The notes under the pieces: generated by a model
The model's database searches: none
Told to the model about the DNA's origin: nothing
What the model saw: only the letters and a program-made list of their open reading frames with translations
Assembly: GCF_000237925.1 (NCBI RefSeq)
Contig: NC_031498.1
Span: forward strand, 640,015-704,014
Direction: 5' to 3'
Length of the DNA stretch: 64,000 bases
Origin: Schistosoma mansoni
Lineage: Eukaryota; Platyhelminthes; Trematoda; Strigeidida; Schistosomatidae
Shown: positions 23,710 through 33,719 of the stretch, in pieces
How the letters are laid out: every line of letters starts with the position of its first letter
Position numbering within the stretch: the first letter of the stretch is position 1
Position numbers and translations under genes: made by a program

Positions 23710-24045
23710 TGATTTAAAGGTAACTTTGTGGTGTGGTCTATTGATGTCCACATAAGTAGTATATGGTGATGGTGAGACAGAATGTATTTTGGCAGAAGAT
23801 TGATGAGGAACGAACAGGAATGAAGCGCAATCGATACGAGAATGCATGAATAATGAAATCAGAGAAGACGGACTGATATTTGCAGAAGGAACAGTTAAGA
23901 TTGAGACAATTGATTGTTATTTTGCAAATTAACTGGTTTCTGTATGGTTATCAGAATTTAGTGAGACAGTCTGTTATTTGTGCTTAAATACATTCGATTG
24001 TCCCCACCAGTCTGTTGTTTACTACAACGGTACATTGATGAGAGT
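23710..24045 (+). repeat. Family C interspersed repeat
   Basis: About 325 bp, found again at 50100-50405 (+), 62396-62720 (-) and, degenerate, at 28795-28995 (-). Shared landmarks are agtagtatatggtgatggt, agattgagacaattg and ggttatcagaatttagtgag. No tRNA-like boxes or ribozyme core were seen. I could not classify it. Confidence 0.6.
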
Positions 24046-24189
24046 TAATGTTGAATATACGTCAGTTTACTATGTATCTGAATTATCTAAATTTCAAGGT
24101 TATAACTGCCCTATTGTTATGGTCATGAATTAAGACATTCGTACGTTACTATGTAACACTAATGAAATAAAATTTGAATATTGTTATTG

Positions 24190-24420
24190 TCATTATTTTA
24201 GCAGTGTAGTGAACGAAGACTTAGTGGGGAAAACCAATTTGTTGTTTTCTGCAAAATCACACTATCCCTTTGTAAAATATGAAAACCATACATTAAATAC
24301 ATCATTTGTTTATCTTCATTCAGTTCACCTGCACATACTTCATCATTCTTCCCATCTTGTTGTTATTCCAACTGCTGTTCGTTTTTCCTCCTCATCTGTT
24401 TTTTTTCCGTTTTTCCGCTG
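24190..24420 (-). repeat. Possible degenerate family C copy
   Basis: Minus-strand similarity is limited to the gtagtgaac start and the aaaaccatacattaaatac segment. The open frames over it look non-coding. Confidence 0.3.
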
Positions 24421-24499
24421 GTAATCTCTCCACTTCTAATTCCTGCTACACACTACTTATGCCTCTACTCATAGGTACTTCACACCACAGTGGTGCTAT

Positions 24500-24661
24500 T
24501 TTCAAAATTATGAAAGTAGGACGTTGTGGCAAATGTAAAACGCGGTTCGTTGACTTTTCAGGAGAACCAGACACCATCCACACATTCATATGACAATGCA
24601 AACAGTACAGTTTAATCTCGTTTAACAGGAGAGACAGACATCGTCTAGCTCAGGCTTAACC
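24500..24661 (+). other. Possible retroelement C-terminal remnant
   Basis: The plus strand reads CGKCKTRFVDFSGEPDTIHT, then after a stop QCKQYSLISFNRR. The Cys pattern and the NRR ending recall zinc-binding tails of LINE proteins. Too short and broken to assign. Confidence 0.3.
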
Positions 24662-24861
24662 NNNNNNNNNNNNNNNNNNNNNNNNNNNNNNNNNNNNNNN
24701 NNNNNNNNNNNNNNNNNNNNNNNNNNNNNNNNNNNNNNNNNNNNNNNNNNNNNNNNNNNNNNNNNNNNNNNNNNNNNNNNNNNNNNNNNNNNNNNNNNNN
24801 NNNNNNNNNNNNNNNNNNNNNNNNNNNNNNNNNNNNNNNNNNNNNNNNNNNNNNNNNNNNN
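24662..24861. other. Assembly gap (200 N)
   Basis: Exactly 200 N, so a placeholder length. It cuts off the C-terminal part of the Penelope-like protein at 24862-26306. Confidence 1.
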
Positions 24862-26306
24862 TTATCCTTCGTTTGAGTAGACATGACTGGTCGACTCGAG
24901 AAAGTCAATGCAAGATAGGCTGCGTAGAAAGTTCTACTAATTACTTTTGTTAACCTATCTTTCAGAGTTTCACTAGCTACATCCCCGTTGAATGGTAATT
25001 TCATGTATAGAGGCTTCTTACGAACAGTTAAAATCTCCGATTTCTTCCTTGTATCATACATGTACTTTTTGATGAACGCAGCAGGGTAGCCGATCTCAGT
25101 CAGTGAGTTATAGATAAATTCCAGTTCCTGACTTAAAGTATCAACAGAACAGGTCTTATTTGCTCTACTAGTGAGGCATCTAACCAAGTTTCTCTTATAT
25201 TGAATAGGTGTAAAGCTATAGAAGTGAGTGTATTGGCAAGCAGAGGGTCTTTTTTTATACACGCTTCTACTTAACGAGCCATCACTTCGCCTGCTTAGTG
25301 TAACGTCAAGGAAATTCAGCTTCATGTCACACTCGCCTTCACCAGTGAAGCTAATCGCTGGATGTACACTGTTGAACTGTTCTAGTAGTTCATCCTTACT
25401 GGTGTTCTGATCCACGACTATGAATGTATCGTCGATGTAGCGGCAGTATAGATCGAGCTTCTTAATAGCCTCCTTAAGTGGGCCATTTTCTAGCTTAGCT
25501 AAGAAGAGATCAGCGAGAATCGGGCCTAGAGTCGATCCCATGGCTATTCCGTCTATTTGTCTATAATAAGAATTGTTGAAGACAAAATGAACATTCAGTG
25601 TACATCTTAAAAGCAGTTCTTTCAGACAATCTTCCGGCAGGCCAATGTTGATTTGTTTTTCAGTTATTTGCTCGCATATGAACTCAATAGTCTCCATAAG
25701 TGGTACGTTAGTAAACAAGGATACTACATCTAGTGAGAACATATTTTCCATACTAACATTCATATTTTCCACTTTGGAAGTGAAGTCGAATACATCTTTT
25801 ACACTCGTACTAACAATTGATTTGTGCAAGGGCTCTAAGATACGTACTAGCCACTTTGCAATTTTGTGGTAAGGGGAATTGAACATATCTAGGACTGGGC
25901 GCAGTGGAAGACCTGGTTTATGAACTTTGGGTAAACCATACAGTCGTGCCGTATAAGATCCAGACGGTTTGATAGAATTAAGAATCTCTTTTGTAATTAT
26001 TCCCTTATTCTTTAAATCCTTAAGAGAGTTAGTCAACTGGTTTTCCACTTTTTTATTGATATCGGAATGACTGGTGACTTTTTGAAATTTGCTGGGATCA
26101 TTAAGCATTGTTTCCATCTTTTCAACGTAGTCCTTTTTATTCATCAGCACTATGCCTCCTCCTTTATCAGGTTTGCTTATAATCAAGGTTTCCTCCTTTC
26201 TTAGTTTAGTTAAACAGTCTCGGTGCTGCTTGGTAAGTAGGCGGTTAGTAGTACTTTTACTATTCTTATATTGTTGGCTGATGTCAACTAAAGTGGTCTT
26301 AAACCA
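24862..26306 (-). mobile_element. Penelope-like element reverse transcriptase, partial
   Basis: An uninterrupted minus-strand frame encodes a Penelope-like reverse transcriptase. Family motifs are PDKGGGIVLMNK, RLYGLPKVHKPGLPLRPV, SLDVVSLFTNVPL, IDGIAMGSTLGPILADLF and the catalytic YRYIDD-type box, here CRYIDDTFIVVD. At open-frame numbering from 26381 the YIDD is residues 305-308. The frame can be extended to 26381, but its first about 25 codons are antisense to the GIY-YIG fragment on the + strand, so that start is an artefact. Genuine sequence begins near ELWFKTTLVDISQQYKN. The endonuclease end should lie in the adjacent gap. With intact RT motifs and no internal stop, this looks like a fairly young copy, truncated at its 5' end by the head-to-head joint. 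Confidence 0.9.
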
Positions 26307-26315
26307 AAGTTCGGC

Positions 26316-26645
26316 TGCTCCTGTGGAGATAGCTACATCGGGCGTACTACTAGGCAACTTAACCAACGAATGAGTGAACATCTACCAGCATGGTTTGGAA
26401 AGGGCCAAATAAAAACAATACGCAGTTCTATCTTGGCACATCTAATTGATAGTGGTCATATTGTCGATAAATTGAAATCATTTCAAGTGATCTATCGTAC
26501 AGCTCCATCATTTCCCAACGGAGTTCGCTCCCGTCTACTTCATATAGCAGAAGCCATAGGAATTCGTACATTCCATCCCAATTTATGTGTACAGAAGAAA
26601 TTCGTAACCCCCCTATCCCTTCCATGGCCGGACATAACTCAATAA
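26316..26645 (+). mobile_element. Penelope-like element GIY-YIG tail, opposite orientation
   Basis: The plus-strand frame reads CSCGDSYIGRTTRQLNQRMS, then AHLIDSGH, RSRLLHIAEAIGIR and a final LSLPWPDITQ stop. The CxC followed by SYIGRT is the GIY-YIG endonuclease signature of Penelope-like elements. It belongs to a second copy, joined head to head with the RT copy at about 26307-26315. Adjacent inverted partial copies are a known habit of Penelope elements. Confidence 0.85.
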
Positions 26646-26786
26646 ATGACATTATTATTATTTGTAAAAAATTTATTTTGGTTATCAATTTTTTGTAATT
26701 TTCTACCTCTTTCCGTTTGTATTCTTCACTATCTATTTACTTACATACTTCTTGGTAAGCAGAGATGGATAGTGGCTAGCAGTGGA

Positions 26787-26831
26787 ATCCAGGACGCGCG
26801 TTTCGTCCTATTTGGGACTCGTCAGCTGGAT
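26787..26831 (-). ncRNA. Hammerhead ribozyme, family B, consensus copy
   Basis: Perfect 6-bp stem I (atccag/ctggat), core CTGACGA, stem II GTCC/GGAC with loop CAAATA, GAAA, CGCGCG and GTC. This is the best family B ribozyme in the window and matches the established schistosome type I hammerhead layout. Confidence 0.88.
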
Positions 26832-26869
26832 GTACCTGCATCTCAGAGTTGATGTTCACTCTGGGACTC

Positions 26870-26935
26870 GAACCCAGTACCCTCGCTTCAAACGCCATCG
26901 CGTTATCCACTCGGCCACTGAGTCCTGATAGCCAC
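26870..26935 (-). other. tRNA-like promoter region of family B
   Basis: Minus-strand A-box-like region (ggccgagtgg) and a perfect B-box ggttcgagtcc mark this as tRNA-derived RNA polymerase III promoter sequence. It is not a functional tRNA: no acceptor stem pairs. Confidence 0.7.
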
Positions 26936-26991
26936 TTGCTTGTGCGATGGGGTGAAGTTTGAATTCACTTAGTATTGTTTGTTTGGATCTT

Positions 26992-27191
26992 NNNNNNNNN
27001 NNNNNNNNNNNNNNNNNNNNNNNNNNNNNNNNNNNNNNNNNNNNNNNNNNNNNNNNNNNNNNNNNNNNNNNNNNNNNNNNNNNNNNNNNNNNNNNNNNNN
27101 NNNNNNNNNNNNNNNNNNNNNNNNNNNNNNNNNNNNNNNNNNNNNNNNNNNNNNNNNNNNNNNNNNNNNNNNNNNNNNNNNNNNNNNNNNN
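26992..27191. other. Assembly gap (200 N) at the centre of a palindrome
   Basis: The 30 bases on either side are exact reverse complements: aagatccaaacaaacaatac starting at 27192 mirrors the sequence before 26991. The assembler broke at the hairpin. Confidence 1.
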
Positions 27192-28064
27192 AAGATCCAA
27201 ACAAACAATACTAAGTGAATTACATACTTCTTATTACGTAATGATTTTAATGTTTTGTGATTACTATTCCAGTCTATTTACCCACATTTGACCTCTTAAT
27301 TCTCAATGTTTAATTATTGATAAGACTTTTGTTATCGTAATTTACTATTCTTACTACTATCATTACACCTGTCTTCCCACTATCAACTTGTACTTTTAAC
27401 TATTATTATGCTTGGTAACGTATTCTATTTCATTGTGATTATTATTGACTCAAATAGCCTTGATTGGTCTAACATTTTCATATAAATATTCATGTATATT
27501 AGAGTAAAGCCTGATGACGATCTAATTGAAAACAATTGTTCGCTTACATATGTTGTTCTAAAGTTACTCAGCTTTATTTGCATTATTTGCCATCATTGTC
27601 TATTTGAGTAATTAAAACGGACTGTATTTGTTGTATATCAAAGAATAGTCCAATACAATGATATTTTTTATGTATAATGCGACAGTAAGATCTGGGGTGA
27701 CATCCTAAACTAGTAAAAATTATTATTGTTGAGTTATAAGTATGTGAACAGAGTGCATGAAGTAAATGAATTTGAAATACCATACTACTATTGTTATTCC
27801 TGTTTTACTGAAATTAGTGGACTCCGTTAGTCCATTCTTGAAAATATTCATTGGTAAAAAGTTAACAGTGACAATGCTATCCCCTCCCTGACGAGGATCG
27901 GGACTCCTTTTACCAAATTTTGATATCTTAGATGCAGTTCTAATGAGTAATATAATGATGATCCGTAACGGACAGTTTATGCACTGTATATTAGGAAAAA
28001 CTCTACATCTTACAATGTCAATTAATGTGAAAGCTTGATAAGATCTTTTTACAATAAGGCTTAC

Positions 28065-28172
28065 CACACGTCTGTCCTGGAACTAGACAACTTCTATGAC
28101 AGAAAAACTGATTTCTTGCATTATGTTCACAACCATGAGTACAACTGACCCTTTCATCATCACAATTTCCAA
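28065..28172 (-). CDS. Cys-rich exon of an unknown secreted or surface protein
   Basis: A 108-nt exon with acceptor tcattttag and donor g|gtaagc, phase 1 at both ends. It reads GNCDDERVSCTHGCEHNARN then QFFCHRSCLVPGQTC, six cysteines spaced 6-3-9-3-6. This suits a disulfide-bonded extracellular module, though I do not recognise the family. Its incoming phase fits the donor of the exon at 31502-31727, giving RRAFGNC at the joint, so the two probably belong to one minus-strand gene. Confidence 0.55.
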
Positions 28173-28200
28173 CTAAAATGACAAACAGAAAATAAAGACA

Positions 28201-28395
28201 TTATAAGCAGAGACAGGTGGTAGCTAATAGTGGAATCCAGGACTCACGTTTCGTCTTATTTAGGACTCGTCAGCTGGATGTACATGTATCTCATAAATAA
28301 AGACGATAGGAAAAAATAAAATGAAACTCAGGTACATACAGCTGACAAGTCCTAAATAGGACAAAACTTACGTCCTGGATCTCATTGCTAGCCAT
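28201..28395. repeat. Family B fold-back, two ribozyme regions
   Basis: Minus-strand ribozyme and 3' terminus on the left, plus-strand ribozyme and terminus on the right, joined at about 28290-28330. The right core reads CTGACAA and should be dead. Confidence 0.7.
28235..28279 (-). ncRNA. Hammerhead ribozyme, family B
   Basis: Perfect stem I atccag/ctggat, core CTGACGA, stem II GTCC paired with AGAC at only three of four positions, GAAA, GTC. The core is intact. Confidence 0.65.
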
Positions 28396-28794
28396 AAATT
28401 CATCTATTTTACAAAATCCGGAGCTTAACTCTTTATAGCTATGATAGAACGTAGACCATATACGTACGATTCTTCACTTATGACATCGTTTACAACAACT
28501 AAGCAGTAACCTATGGATCTTTTATGATTCTGATATAGAATATTCTGCAAACTACTCAGTAGGGAATAAATTATATCATATCTATGATTATTGTTGATAT
28601 CATCCAAGTGTTCGGAAAATTTTGTGAATAAAGATATCAACCATGTATTTATGCTTTTGAATTCCTAATATGTAACAGTGGCATTGTTAATATCATGCTT
28701 CTATGTTGAAGTATTACGACGCAGTTGAGTTGAACTTTTCAACTCAAAGAATACAGTATAAAAAACTTCATAAATACTTGACAAATTATGCTAC

Positions 28795-28995
28795 TGTAGT
28801 GAACTAGAACACAAGTGAGGACAATTGAATGTATTTGAATACAGAATTACAGAATATCTTGGTAAAATCTGAGAACCATATAGTCAATACTTCATTTACA
28901 AAATGTTAATCAACTATCTCAAACTTGATTGTTCCTTTTGCAAATATCAGTCAATTGTCTCAGACTTCATTGTTCTTTAGTTTCCACTCCAATCA
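28795..28995 (-). repeat. Family C repeat, degenerate
   Basis: Minus-strand partial copy. Shared pieces include the atctgagaaccatatagtca region and caattgtctcagacttcatt. Compare 62396-62720. Confidence 0.5.
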
Positions 28996-29179
28996 TTCTT
29001 TGTTCTCGCTCTATTTCTCCTATGTTCTTAAACTTCTGCCTCCAGGTATTTCACTTTCGATTGATGATACATACTACTTATGTCTGTCGAAATACTTAGA
29101 GAATATGGTGGAGAAGATTTGTAGCTCAGATGGGTGATTTTGATGTCTCCTAAGCAAAAATATTTAGCTAAACTTTGTA

Positions 29180-29570
29180 GAAATGGATAGTGACTAGTAA
29201 TGGAATCCAGGATGTGCGTTTCAATAGGAAAATTTAAAGAATACAAAATAAATTTAAACTTCATCACATTGAAAAAGCTAGTGGCTATCAGGACTCAATA
29301 GCTAAGTGGATATAGAGGTATCGTTTTAAGCGAACTGTACTGGATTTGAGTCTAGGTGTGAACATCAACTCTAGGATTCAAGTTCATCCAGTTGACGAGT
29401 TGCAAATGGGACGAAACTCATGTCCTTGATTCCACTGCTAGCTACTATCCATCTCTGCTTATAATGCTTTTGATTTGAGGAAATATCGAGACAATCCTCA
29501 CAGGATACATATATGACAATAAGAGATCAATAAATCGCAATCCTACACATCAAACAAACATTACAAAATA
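29180..29570. repeat. Family B compound copy
   Basis: A short minus-strand 3' end (29183-29225) is followed by a long plus-strand unit (29279-29570) with tRNA-like region, ribozyme and full tail body to tcaaacaaaca. The ribozyme core begins TTGACGA instead of CTGACGA. Confidence 0.7.
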
Positions 29571-29649
29571 AATTAAACTTTGTAGATTTCATTGCTCAGT
29601 TACATAACTCTGATATATTTATTAAATTATCTGATCTCATAAATATTTG

Positions 29650-30765
29650 TACAAGAGAGCACCAAATATTTATGCTCCACACAATAAAAATGAGGTTGTG
29701 AAGGGGTACAGAATGGTAGGTGAGTATAACAAAAAAGAAGTGGGATGGTGAACGGAAATCAATGTATAAAGGTGAAATAATAATAATAGAAGAAGTTCAG
29801 TAGGGAGAAATACAACAAGAAATAAGCTACTCTCATTTCTGCGAAAAATGTAAAAGAAAGTCACAGCAGGATCGCCATTGGCTTCTATTCCGAGCCATGT
29901 CTGGTGATGACCCCAACCAGGGAGTCGTGAATGGCCAACAGAAGCCAGTTCTGTACAGCTTTCTTTCATAACACGATACCATGTATTGCGACGACCAGCT
30001 GTCCGCTTTTTCTAACCACTATAGAATCCTCTGAGATGATATTCGTAGGATATGTCCAAGCCATTGAAATTAGTGTTTTATAGATGGTGACAATAATTGA
30101 ATCATCGTCGCTGTGTCCGAACACATATTGCCGAACTCCTGCGTTAATAGCATGGTGTTGCCACTGGATGTCAGCAATTCTTTGGAGACAATAATGATCA
30201 AATATAGGGAGTTGTCTTACATCCTCAACCCATAGAGTTCATGTTTCACAAGCATAGAGCAAAACTGCTCTCATCGACGCGTTGTACATTCGACCTTTTA
30301 CAGTCAGACCAACATCACGAAGGCACCCGGATTAGTATAAGCCGCTCTTTCACTATACGTGAATTGATCTAAGTACTTATGCACCTACTCATATACACAA
30401 ACTTCTCGACTACTTCTGTCTTCTTACTACACAGAGAGATTGCAGGTTTAGGGTTGTGCCATTCATGTGAAAGTACTTTGCAATTAAGAGGCGTAAGGCA
30501 CATCTCATAACTACGGACACGGATTACTAACCGATTAACTGCTGATTGCACGGCTTGGGTATCATCACACAGTGAAACAATATCATCCGCATACTTAAAG
30601 TCAAAAAGTCCTTCTCCGAACAACAGATCTACATCACCATCACCTACATTCATCAGATCTTTTTCTGTAACGTCATCGATGGCAAAGATGATGAGAACTG
30701 GGAGGACTAGGAAACCCTGCCTAACTTCAATATAATGAACACTAATGGTTCAGTCAGTCAATCAA
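29650..30765 (-). mobile_element. LINE 3' half, decayed
   Basis: Minus-strand non-LTR retrotransposon. The open stretch 30369-30653 holds LFDFKYADDIVSLCDDTQAV (an intact YADD box) and KKTEVVEKFVYMSRCIS. Downstream, broken frames keep IADIQWQHH. From about 30090 to 29650 lies the 3' untranslated region, also present at 20690-21240. The RT type resembles schistosome LINEs but differs from the copy at 10.7 kb. Many stops make it inactive. Confidence 0.8.
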
Positions 30766-31501
30766 TCACTATACTAATCGTCAAGACAAAAAGAACAAAG
30801 GATGGAAATAATGAAGTACTAATGACAATGAGAGTGAGAGAGCATTGATAAAAGACGCAGTGTAAAAGTATTTATGAATGGAGACTGGAATTAAAGATGG
30901 AGAAGAAGATATAAAGTGAATGTATGTTCTCCATTGTGAACAATTCTGAGCTACATCAACCAAAGCCTGCAGTCAATAATCACGGTTGGTACTTTGAAAT
31001 CCACACATGGTTGGTCATTATGTAGTGGCCAACATCATGCTTGCTCTATCCTATAGTACTGATCGAATACGATAGATCATATTATGATGTTGCCACTAGT
31101 TTAACTTACTTAATCTCCTCCAAACCACGCTAAGATGTTTGTTGGTTAAACTTAGTCATCAAGAAATTCAGATATTAATAGAATATTTAATAGATTCAAA
31201 AATTATTAAACCTGTATATTCATCATTTATCAGAGGAACATCAGTTTCCACAAAAATACAAGTACACCTTATTCATAAGTTCTGTCTAGTATGAAACCTA
31301 TATTTTGGGGTTTGTTGTCAACAATTCATAACCAAACGACTTCAACTCGTTTGACTAGTTTCATTCCAAACTAGATATCATTGTGAAAAAAGAAAAGCCT
31401 TAAAATAATAAAGCATACAAATCATTCAGCAATTTTTTTAATGACTTCTCACATTACTACTTACATTTTGTAAGTAGTTCTCAATCATTGAAATCACTTA
31501 C

Positions 31502-31727
31502 ATGCTCTTCGAATTTGTATTTCATATAATTTTACACTTGTATTATATAATATAATATTTTTTAATTTAGTATTATATTGTTCAATAGAATTCCATGTAT
31601 ATATACGATTAATTATGATTTGTTCAATGATTGGATTGGATTGTAAACCATAAATGATCCATATTGGTGAAAATTTTCCATAAGTTTTTGATTCTATGGA
31701 TAATTCCACTGGTAATTGTAAATAAAC
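31502..31727 (-). CDS. Exon-like segment of the unknown minus-strand gene
   Basis: A 226-nt open segment with acceptor attattcaag and donor gcat|gtaagt. It reads VYLQLPVELSIESKTYGKFS, PIWIIYGLQSNPIIEQII and ends LYEIQIRRA plus one base. It joins in phase to the Cys-rich exon at 28065-28172. Composition is protein-like despite AT richness, and it is one of the few repeat-free islands here. The YLQLP entry recalls SLQLPEEL in the exon at 58589-59198, a weak hint of repeated subdomains. Function unknown. Confidence 0.45.
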
Positions 31728-31802
31728 CTTGAATAATAATAATAATAATGATTAAAATATTTTAAAAGAAAAAGAGAGCGCATCTATTTTATAAACAATA
31801 AG

Positions 31803-32095
31803 ACATATAGTTGAGTTCATGAGTCAATTGAAGCTAGACCATCGTGGAGAACCTGGAAGCACTAGACGGACATTCCGTCCTATTATGGGACTCTTCAGCA
31901 GTGCGCATCAACGATCCTGCCTTGCGAGATTCGAATCCAGGACCTATCAGCTCCGCGCGCGAACGCCTAACCTCTGGACCACTGAGCTGGCATCCAACGG
32001 CGTTAATGTTTAACTTCAACCAATTCACGAAATTTCTCCACCGTCCACCATTGTCTTCAATGAGTTACTATCTCACAAAAGACCAAGTTGATTTA
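31803..32095 (-). repeat. Family A repeat
   Basis: Minus-strand copy with tail, ribozyme, tRNA-like region and 5' part. The core CTGAAGA is acceptable but the GAAA box reads GGAA, so it is probably inactive. Confidence 0.75.
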
Positions 32096-32450
32096 TAAAG
32101 ATAAATATTTCTTTATATAAGACGATTGAAACTAATTGATCAAGTGTGTATTGTGAAACCAATGCTTGTCGTCTACATACATTATAATATATTTGAAAAT
32201 GGTTAGAAATATTTGGTTGGTGATATGTTATTAGATTCAAGCTATCTGATTCATATCCTCAAATGGCCAATGTTTGGAGGGAGGAATTCAAATCAGTTAT
32301 AGTGGTACAGATAAATTAACTTATCATCTTCCCCTAGAAAGTAAGTATAAAAATACTTCCATACATGTTTATTTATACAATCTATTCATTTGTTTCCCAA
32401 TGATCTTCTGTACAATCAATCTTTCTGATTATTATCAACAATATTATTAT

Positions 32451-32653
32451 CGGTTAAATGCTCTGGAGCGAGACTGGTAGGTCCTGGGTTCGAATCTCGC
32501 GAAGCGGGATCGTGGATGGGCACTGCTGAGAAGTCCCTCAAATGGGCGAAACGGCTATCCAGTGCTTCCAGGTTTTCCATGATGGTCTAGCTTCAACTGA
32601 CTCATGATCTCAACTCTATAAAATTACTAAAATCTCCAAAAAACCCCTTCTGA
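32451..32653 (+). repeat. Family A 5'-truncated copy with TSD
   Basis: Plus-strand copy from within the tRNA-like region through ribozyme and tail to ccccttctgat. It is flanked by aatattattat at 32440-32450 and 32654-32664. The ribozyme core is CTGAGAA, probably dead. Confidence 0.75.
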
Positions 32654-33381
32654 TAATATTATTATTGTTTCAATTCATCTGTTACTCAATTCGTGCATTT
32701 CATTTGGTTATAGTAATATGATTCGATGATGATTATAAACATTTATACAAAGCTCTGTGTTGATTATTTATTCTATGAAGCAAGTTACACTGACTTATGT
32801 TCTGTGAGTCTAATTTTCTATGCTCATGATCACCCTACTACTCGGATGTATTCAGGACTGTCAATCGTCAAGTATTTCAAACAGGCAATTAAATAATCAC
32901 TAATCAGTCATATTCAGTCATTTACAATGTTAGAAATAATCTATTAGAAGTGGTCAACCTCAAAGCTCTTCAAACTGCAGTAATAAGAGTTACGATGAGT
33001 AAAAATAAGCCTCAGTTTTTGAATGCACAATGTTCAGCCTTTTTTTAACATCATCAGATTTAAGTATAAATCAAAATACCAAAGAAATAACACACTCAAT
33101 CATGCAAGCCTAGCTTGACTATGTACTTACCAGTTGATAAAATTCATAAGTATACTGATTTATTTGTCGATAGATAAGAATATAATTCAAATTATTACTT
33201 TTCCATGTTGAATGACACTGAAATTGAGTCTCTGATAAGAAAATGAAACAAAATCTTCTGATAAGACAAATGAAGTAATGTTTAGTTTATCAAATAAAAC
33301 CCATTAATCTATCTCCCAAAAGATCCGAAAAATACATATCTGATTATATTATTACCTACTTATTGAAGAGAAGTAGTATTG

Positions 33382-33704
33382 GTCAGAAGGGGTTTTGTGG
33401 AGATTTCAGTATTTTCATAGTTGAAATCATGAGTCAATTGAAGCTAGACCACCATGGAAAACTTGGAAGTACTGGACGACCGTTTCGTCCTATTGTGGGA
33501 CTCCTCAGCAGTGCGCATCCACGATCCCGCTTCGCGAGATTCAAACCCAGGATCTACCAGTCTCGCGCCAGACCACTTAACCTCTAGACCACTGAGCTGG
33601 CCGGCATCCAACGGTGTTAATGTCTAACTTCAACCAATCCACGAGACTGGTAGGTCCTGGGTTCGAGTCTCGCTCGCGAGACGGGATCGTGGATGCACAC
33701 TGCT
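33382..33704. repeat. Family A fold-back with 14-bp TSD
   Basis: A long minus-strand unit (tail, ribozyme, tRNA-like region, 5' piece) is joined near 33645 to a plus-strand piece with B-box and the start of a ribozyme. It is flanked by the perfect duplication gagaagtagtattg at 33368-33381 and 33705-33718. Confidence 0.82.
33469..33514 (-). ncRNA. Hammerhead ribozyme, family A, intact core
   Basis: Core CTGAGGA, stem II GTCC/GGAC with loop CACAATA, GAAA, CGGTCG and GTC. Stem I gcactg/cagtac has one mismatch. Confidence 0.75.
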
Positions 33705-33719
33705 GAGAAGTAGTATTGT

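Larger units (their letters stand above)
26754..27219 (-). repeat. Family B unit inserted in Penelope tail, with 13-bp TSD
   Basis: Near-consensus minus-strand family B unit with ribozyme, tRNA-like body and 5' region, plus an inverted end beyond the gap. It is flanked by the perfect 13-bp duplication ttacatacttctt at 26741-26753 and 27220-27232. The gap inside hides the fold-back centre. Real length is unknown because the gap is a placeholder. Confidence 0.85.
26646..27590 (+). mobile_element. Penelope-like 3' untranslated tail, interrupted
   Basis: AT-rich tail after the GIY-YIG stop. It is split by a family B insertion at 26754-27219 and resumes at 27233. Near 27511 it contains cctgatgacgatctaattga followed by AAA, a faint hammerhead-like core. 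The right end is uncertain. Confidence 0.5.

Noticed and set aside
26307-26381. Extended N terminus of the Penelope-like RT frame
   Set aside because: It is antisense to the GIY-YIG segment of an oppositely oriented copy; the true RT sequence starts near 26306.
26965-27218. Mirrored open frames across the 200-N gap on both strands
   Set aside because: They are translations of N bounded by the two arms of a palindrome, not proteins.
32240-32341. Plus-strand exon candidate ending at gaaa|gtaagt (reads CLEGGIQISYSGTDKLTYHL)
   Set aside because: A donor is present but no good acceptor or phase partner could be found, and the neighbouring exon candidates are on the other strand.
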